Source: an uncultured Clostridia bacterium (GTDB taxonomy: Bacteria > Bacillota > Clostridia > RUG12999). From it: 7,692 nucleotides of DNA. Position numbers and translations under genes: made by a program. The stretch's first letter is position 1; each line of letters begins with the position of its first letter. Under the pieces are notes generated by a model, which was not told the DNA's origin, ran no database searches, and was given only the letters and a program-made list of their open reading frames with translations. This document shows, piece by piece, positions 5,191 through 7,692 of this stretch. The stretch spans positions 1-7,692 of the forward strand of contig CALLNG010000158.1 of the NCBI GenBank assembly GCA_938005345.1, in the 5' to 3' direction.

Positions 5191-7443
5191 CTACAGCTGC
5201 TCCCGGTATTTTCCCGGAGTGGTGCCATAGTGTTTTTTGAATGCGCGAATGAAAGTCCCAGCGTCAATAAAGCCAGACTGGCGGGCAATTTCTTCCAATT
5301 TCAAATCAGAATGCAGCAACATCTCCGCATGTTTTAGCCGGATGTTCATAATGTAGTCCCGCAATATTTCCCCCGTCTGTTGTTTGAACGTTTTGGATAG
5401 ATAGCTGGAGGACAAATGGAACACATCCCCTAATTTGTTGACATTTAAATCCATATTGGAAAAATTCTCCCGCACATAGTGCATCACTTTTTCGCCCAGC
5501 GTCAGTTCTTTCGATTGCTGAATGGTCTGCTGCACCTGGCAAAGCGATTTAGCCAATGCCAGGGACTTTTGGTACAGTTCCTCCAGTGTCATACAATTTT
5601 CTAGCTTCTGCAATTCCGTATCTGCGGAAATTGTATGGTTCACTGTATCGCTGCGCAGCATTTTCATAAATGCACTTATCATGTCATATTTCATAAATTT
5701 AAGGTTGGACGCGCCGCCTGGCTGTAGCTGTGGCTGACGAAAAATTTGTTCCAGCAGCGCTACTGCCTCTCCCTGCTTGCCGCGGCGCACACTATCCAGC
5801 AGCTGCTTTTCCATTTCCACAGAAAAATCATAGCGTCCTTCTCCCCAATCCACCTCTTCATACGCTAGGATATCCTGTTCTCCGCTGTGGTGCCAGGTAT
5901 ATAAATCCAGCGTCTGGGAATAGGCCTGCCGCAGCTGCGACAGAGATTCAAAAGGTTCACTCAGCAGCACGGAATAATAAATGCCCACGCGGTCGCGCGT
6001 AAATTCCTGCGCCTGCACAATGCATTTTCTCGCGTCTGCCATATCCTTCTGCTGCGATGCTACAATACAAAACAGCATATTTTCATCCAGCCGCACGTCC
6101 AGCGTATGGTACGTCTCACCCAGCATTTCATCAAATACATTGGTAATCGCCAGTTCCATCAATTCCTGCTCATTTTCGTTTTCAAAATCAATCGTGCCAA
6201 AATAGTCGCTGAAATCATTGATGGACAGCAGCGCCGCCATATAATATGGATATTGAAACGAAATGCTATATTGGCCCAATAGCTCTTCCGCTTTTGTGCC
6301 GCCTTCCCGCAAATATTTTACAAAAGCACTACGGAAGGATATATTTTGATACTTTGTTTTAAACCGCTCGTTTTCTTTGGCGCTTTTTAAAATCCCTTTC
6401 AGCGTCGTTTGAATATAATCAAATTCATTGGCGCGCGGCGCGGCAGCCGGCGCACCGGAAGAAATCAGTTTCAAAATGTTTTCCACCGGCGTATATTGCC
6501 GTTTGGCGAAAATATTAGCCAACAGTACGCCCAAAATGCCAAGCAATAGTCCCAGCAAGACCATGAGGCCTAAAAAGGCGTTTAAACCAAGCCAAAAATC
6601 GCTGGCAGGCAGCGCATAGACACAAATTAAATTGGCTTCTGTTTCTGATACATAGGCAACAATCTTTTTCCCGTCTTGCCGCAGCGTATGAATACCAGAT
6701 TCTTTTTGCCGAAGGTTCTCCCGCGAATTTTCGTTCAGCAAGGGTGGCTGCGATTCATACACCACGTTTTTTTCGCCGTCCATCAGCAGCATTTCCCGTT
6801 TTTCACCCCAGTTTACTTCCGGGAATTTGCGCTCCAGTTCTCCAGCGCTCACCCGGCACACCAAGACGGCTTCCGGTTTCTTCTCTCCCATAGGCAGCGA
6901 CTGCAAATACAGCAAGTCGCCCTCATACAGTTTATAGAGCTGCTGCACCTGGTTTTGCTGCATAAATTCCTGCCACTGGCTATAATCCGCATCTTGCGGC
7001 AGCGCGCCGGCAGGCAGATAGTTTTGGTATTCCTGGTCCATATGGTTGGCGCCGTCATAGTCAATCAACATGCTCTGTGACAAATCATAAATAGCAATCT
7101 GTTCCAAATCCCGGTAGTTTGCAGCAACATTTTTTAAATTCTCCCGGATTTCCCGGTACCTCCATGTCCGGTTTTCTGGTGTGACCCCCTCTAATATTGC
7201 GGTAATTTCGCCATCCAGGGAAATACGCATGCCCAGGCTGTCCAAATCATTTTTTAATGTATGTACAATGGTGTTCATGGTGGAAAAGGATTCAACATTT
7301 GCTTTGGTGACCGCATCCTGAACAATCCCTTTCGCCGTCATAGTCATAATAAACGCAAACAAAACAAATAGCAACACAAACGCAACATAGGAAACCAGCC
7401 ACGTATGATAAGGCTTCTTTTTCCCAGGCCAAAATGACGGCAT
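5191..7443 (-). CDS. Membrane-tethered AraC-family transcriptional regulator (YesS/YtdP-like architecture)
   Basis: This 750-residue one-component regulator joins an outside sensor to a DNA-binding domain. Using the start at 7443, residues 15-36 form the first membrane helix, about 37-283 lie outside the cell (probable Cache-type ligand-binding domain), and 284-311 form the second helix. A short HAMP-like linker (about 316-330) follows. Residues about 400-525 look like the degenerate GGDEF-like domain of such regulators and lack a GGDEF catalytic signature. The C-terminal 100 residues are an AraC domain: first helix-turn-helix at 670-691 (LGDVFHLSSSYLSKTFKQQTG), second at 716-747 with the G-F-x-D-x-x-x-F-x-R-x-F-K-K-x-x-G-x-T-P-x-x-Y-R signature. 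The start was chosen because GGGGAGGG precedes it; a longer frame from 7479 begins only about 7 nt after the predicted transcription start. It probably activates the adjacent transporter operon. The ligand is unknown. Confidence 0.9.
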   Translation of the reverse strand: MPSFWPGKKKPYHTWLVSYVAFVLLFVLFAFIMTMTAKGIVQDAVTKANVESFSTMNTIVHTLKNDLDSLGMRISLDGEITAILEGVTPENRTWRYREIRENLKNVAANYRDLEQIAIYDLSQSMLIDYDGANHMDQEYQNYLPAGALPQDADYSQWQEFMQQNQVQQLYKLYEGDLLYLQSLPMGEKKPEAVLVCRVSAGELERKFPEVNWGEKREMLLMDGEKNVVYESQPPLLNENSRENLRQKESGIHTLRQDGKKIVAYVSETEANLICVYALPASDFWLGLNAFLGLMVLLGLLLGILGVLLANIFAKRQYTPVENILKLISSGAPAAAPRANEFDYIQTTLKGILKSAKENERFKTKYQNISFRSAFVKYLREGGTKAEELLGQYSISFQYPYYMAALLSINDFSDYFGTIDFENENEQELMELAITNVFDEMLGETYHTLDVRLDENMLFCIVASQQKDMADARKCIVQAQEFTRDRVGIYYSVLLSEPFESLSQLRQAYSQTLDLYTWHHSGEQDILAYEEVDWGEGRYDFSVEMEKQLLDSVRRGKQGEAVALLEQIFRQPQLQPGGASNLKFMKYDMISAFMKMLRSDTVNHTISADTELQKLENCMTLEELYQKSLALAKSLCQVQQTIQQSKELTLGEKVMHYVRENFSNMDLNVNKLGDVFHLSSSYLSKTFKQQTGEILRDYIMNIRLKHAEMLLHSDLKLEEIARQSGFIDAGTFIRAFKKHYGTTPGKYREQL

Positions 7444-7450
7444 ATTGTTC

Positions 7451-7458
7451 CCTCCCCT
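7451..7458 (-). promoter_or_regulatory. Ribosome binding site that fixes the regulator start
   Basis: The minus strand reads GGGGAGGG, 7 nt before the ATG at 7443. The in-frame ATG at 7479 has only a weak AAGGA at 4-5 nt spacing that lies at or before the predicted transcription start. The shorter product, beginning MPSFWPGKKK and with a basic patch just before the first membrane helix, is therefore preferred. Confidence 0.75.
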
Positions 7459-7486
7459 CTCCAATTCCAAGCTTTCCATTCATTCC

Positions 7487-7692
7487 TTATTTATTATATG
7501 TATTCCTATTCGGCCTGTCAACCGTTTTTGGGGGCAGTGCCCGCAGGCGAACGGTAAACACAGAACCGACACCTGGCCAGGAATCCACATGAATGGTCCC
7601 CTGGTACAGGCTGACAATGTGTTTGACAATGGACAGGCCCAGACCGGTCCCGCCCACCTTGCGGCTGCGGCCCTTGTCGACACGGTAGAAGC
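7487..7692 (-). CDS. Sensor histidine kinase, C-terminal end (PhoR-like; partial)
   Basis: The frame enters from the right window edge and ends at TAA (7489-7487), giving 67 residues. It begins with FYRVDKGRSRKVGGTGLGLS, which contains the F-box-like FYRVDK motif and the G2 box (G-G-T-G-L-G-L) of the HATPase_c ATP-binding domain. I-V-K-H-I-V and a final G-V-G-S-V-F-T-V-R-L strand follow. This pattern is characteristic of PhoR/WalK-class kinases of Bacillota, PhoR being the closer match by eye. The ordinary domain end is near VRL; the last 18 or so residues are a polar tail whose DNA also contains the promoter of the downstream regulator gene. The signal sensed and the partner response regulator lie outside the window. 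It is unclear whether the kinase belongs to the sugar locus or is a neighbour by chance. Confidence 0.9.
   Translation of the reverse strand, partial: FYRVDKGRSRKVGGTGLGLSIVKHIVSLYQGTIHVDSWPGVGSVFTVRLRALPPKTVDRPNRNTYNK
7493..7521 (-). promoter_or_regulatory. Consensus sigma-A promoter of the regulator gene
   Basis: On the minus strand, TTGACA (7521-7516) and TATAAT (7498-7493) are separated by exactly 17 bp, a perfect match to the sigma-A consensus. Transcription should start near 7486, giving a leader of about 43 nt before the ATG at 7443. The element lies within the last codons of the histidine kinase gene. Confidence 0.88.

Noticed and set aside
7527..7545. A possible terminator at the end of the kinase gene
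   Set aside because: The stem (GGGC/GCCC around 3 nt) is only 4 bp, lies inside the coding region, and is followed by A rather than T on the minus strand.
7480..7683. A 67-codon minus-strand frame at the right edge
   Set aside because: A different frame over the same bases encodes a clear histidine kinase ATP-binding end.

Overview
The window looks like part of a carbohydrate-use locus from a Gram-positive bacterium of the Bacillota, probably a clostridium or a Paenibacillus-like relative. I infer this from strong purine-rich ribosome binding sites, a consensus sigma-A promoter, AT-rich intergenic DNA, an LplB/LplC-type sugar permease pair with a very large lipoprotein binding protein, and a membrane-tethered AraC-type regulator of the YesS/YtdP architecture. 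No species can be named from the sequence. No mobile element, CRISPR array, tRNA or rRNA was seen.

Every gene reads leftward on the minus strand, so the biological order runs from right to left. At the right edge (7487-7692) is the C-terminal end of a PhoR-like sensor histidine kinase. A near-perfect sigma-A promoter lies inside its last codons and drives the regulator (5191-7443; two membrane segments, an extracytoplasmic domain, a degenerate GGDEF-like segment and a C-terminal AraC DNA-binding domain). The regulator ends at a strong intrinsic terminator (5137-5172).

A control region of about 400 bp (4787-5190) follows. It holds a tandem 16-bp direct repeat with 20-bp periodicity overlapping the -35 of the transporter promoter, which is the expected geometry of an AraC-family operator. 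The transporter operon then reads: solute-binding lipoprotein (3173-4786), a 202-bp structured gap, permease 1 (2002-2970), permease 2 (1105-1983) and an intrinsic terminator (1031-1062). There is no ATPase gene in it, as is usual for this family, which shares a general sugar ATPase.

The last gene (1-913, cut by the window edge) has its own -10 element and encodes the N-terminal domain of a GH95-like glycoside hydrolase without a signal peptide. The inferred circuit is: the membrane regulator senses an extracellular glycan or a derived ligand, activates the binding protein and permeases, an oligosaccharide is imported, and a cytoplasmic GH95-like enzyme cleaves it. The sugar is not determined. 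GH95 membership would suggest an alpha-L-fucoside or alpha-L-galactoside, but the catalytic domain is outside the window.

Nothing here is a clearly unprecedented system. The most worthwhile leads are the direct-repeat operator, the structured RNA between binding protein and permeases, and the divergent GH95-like enzyme.
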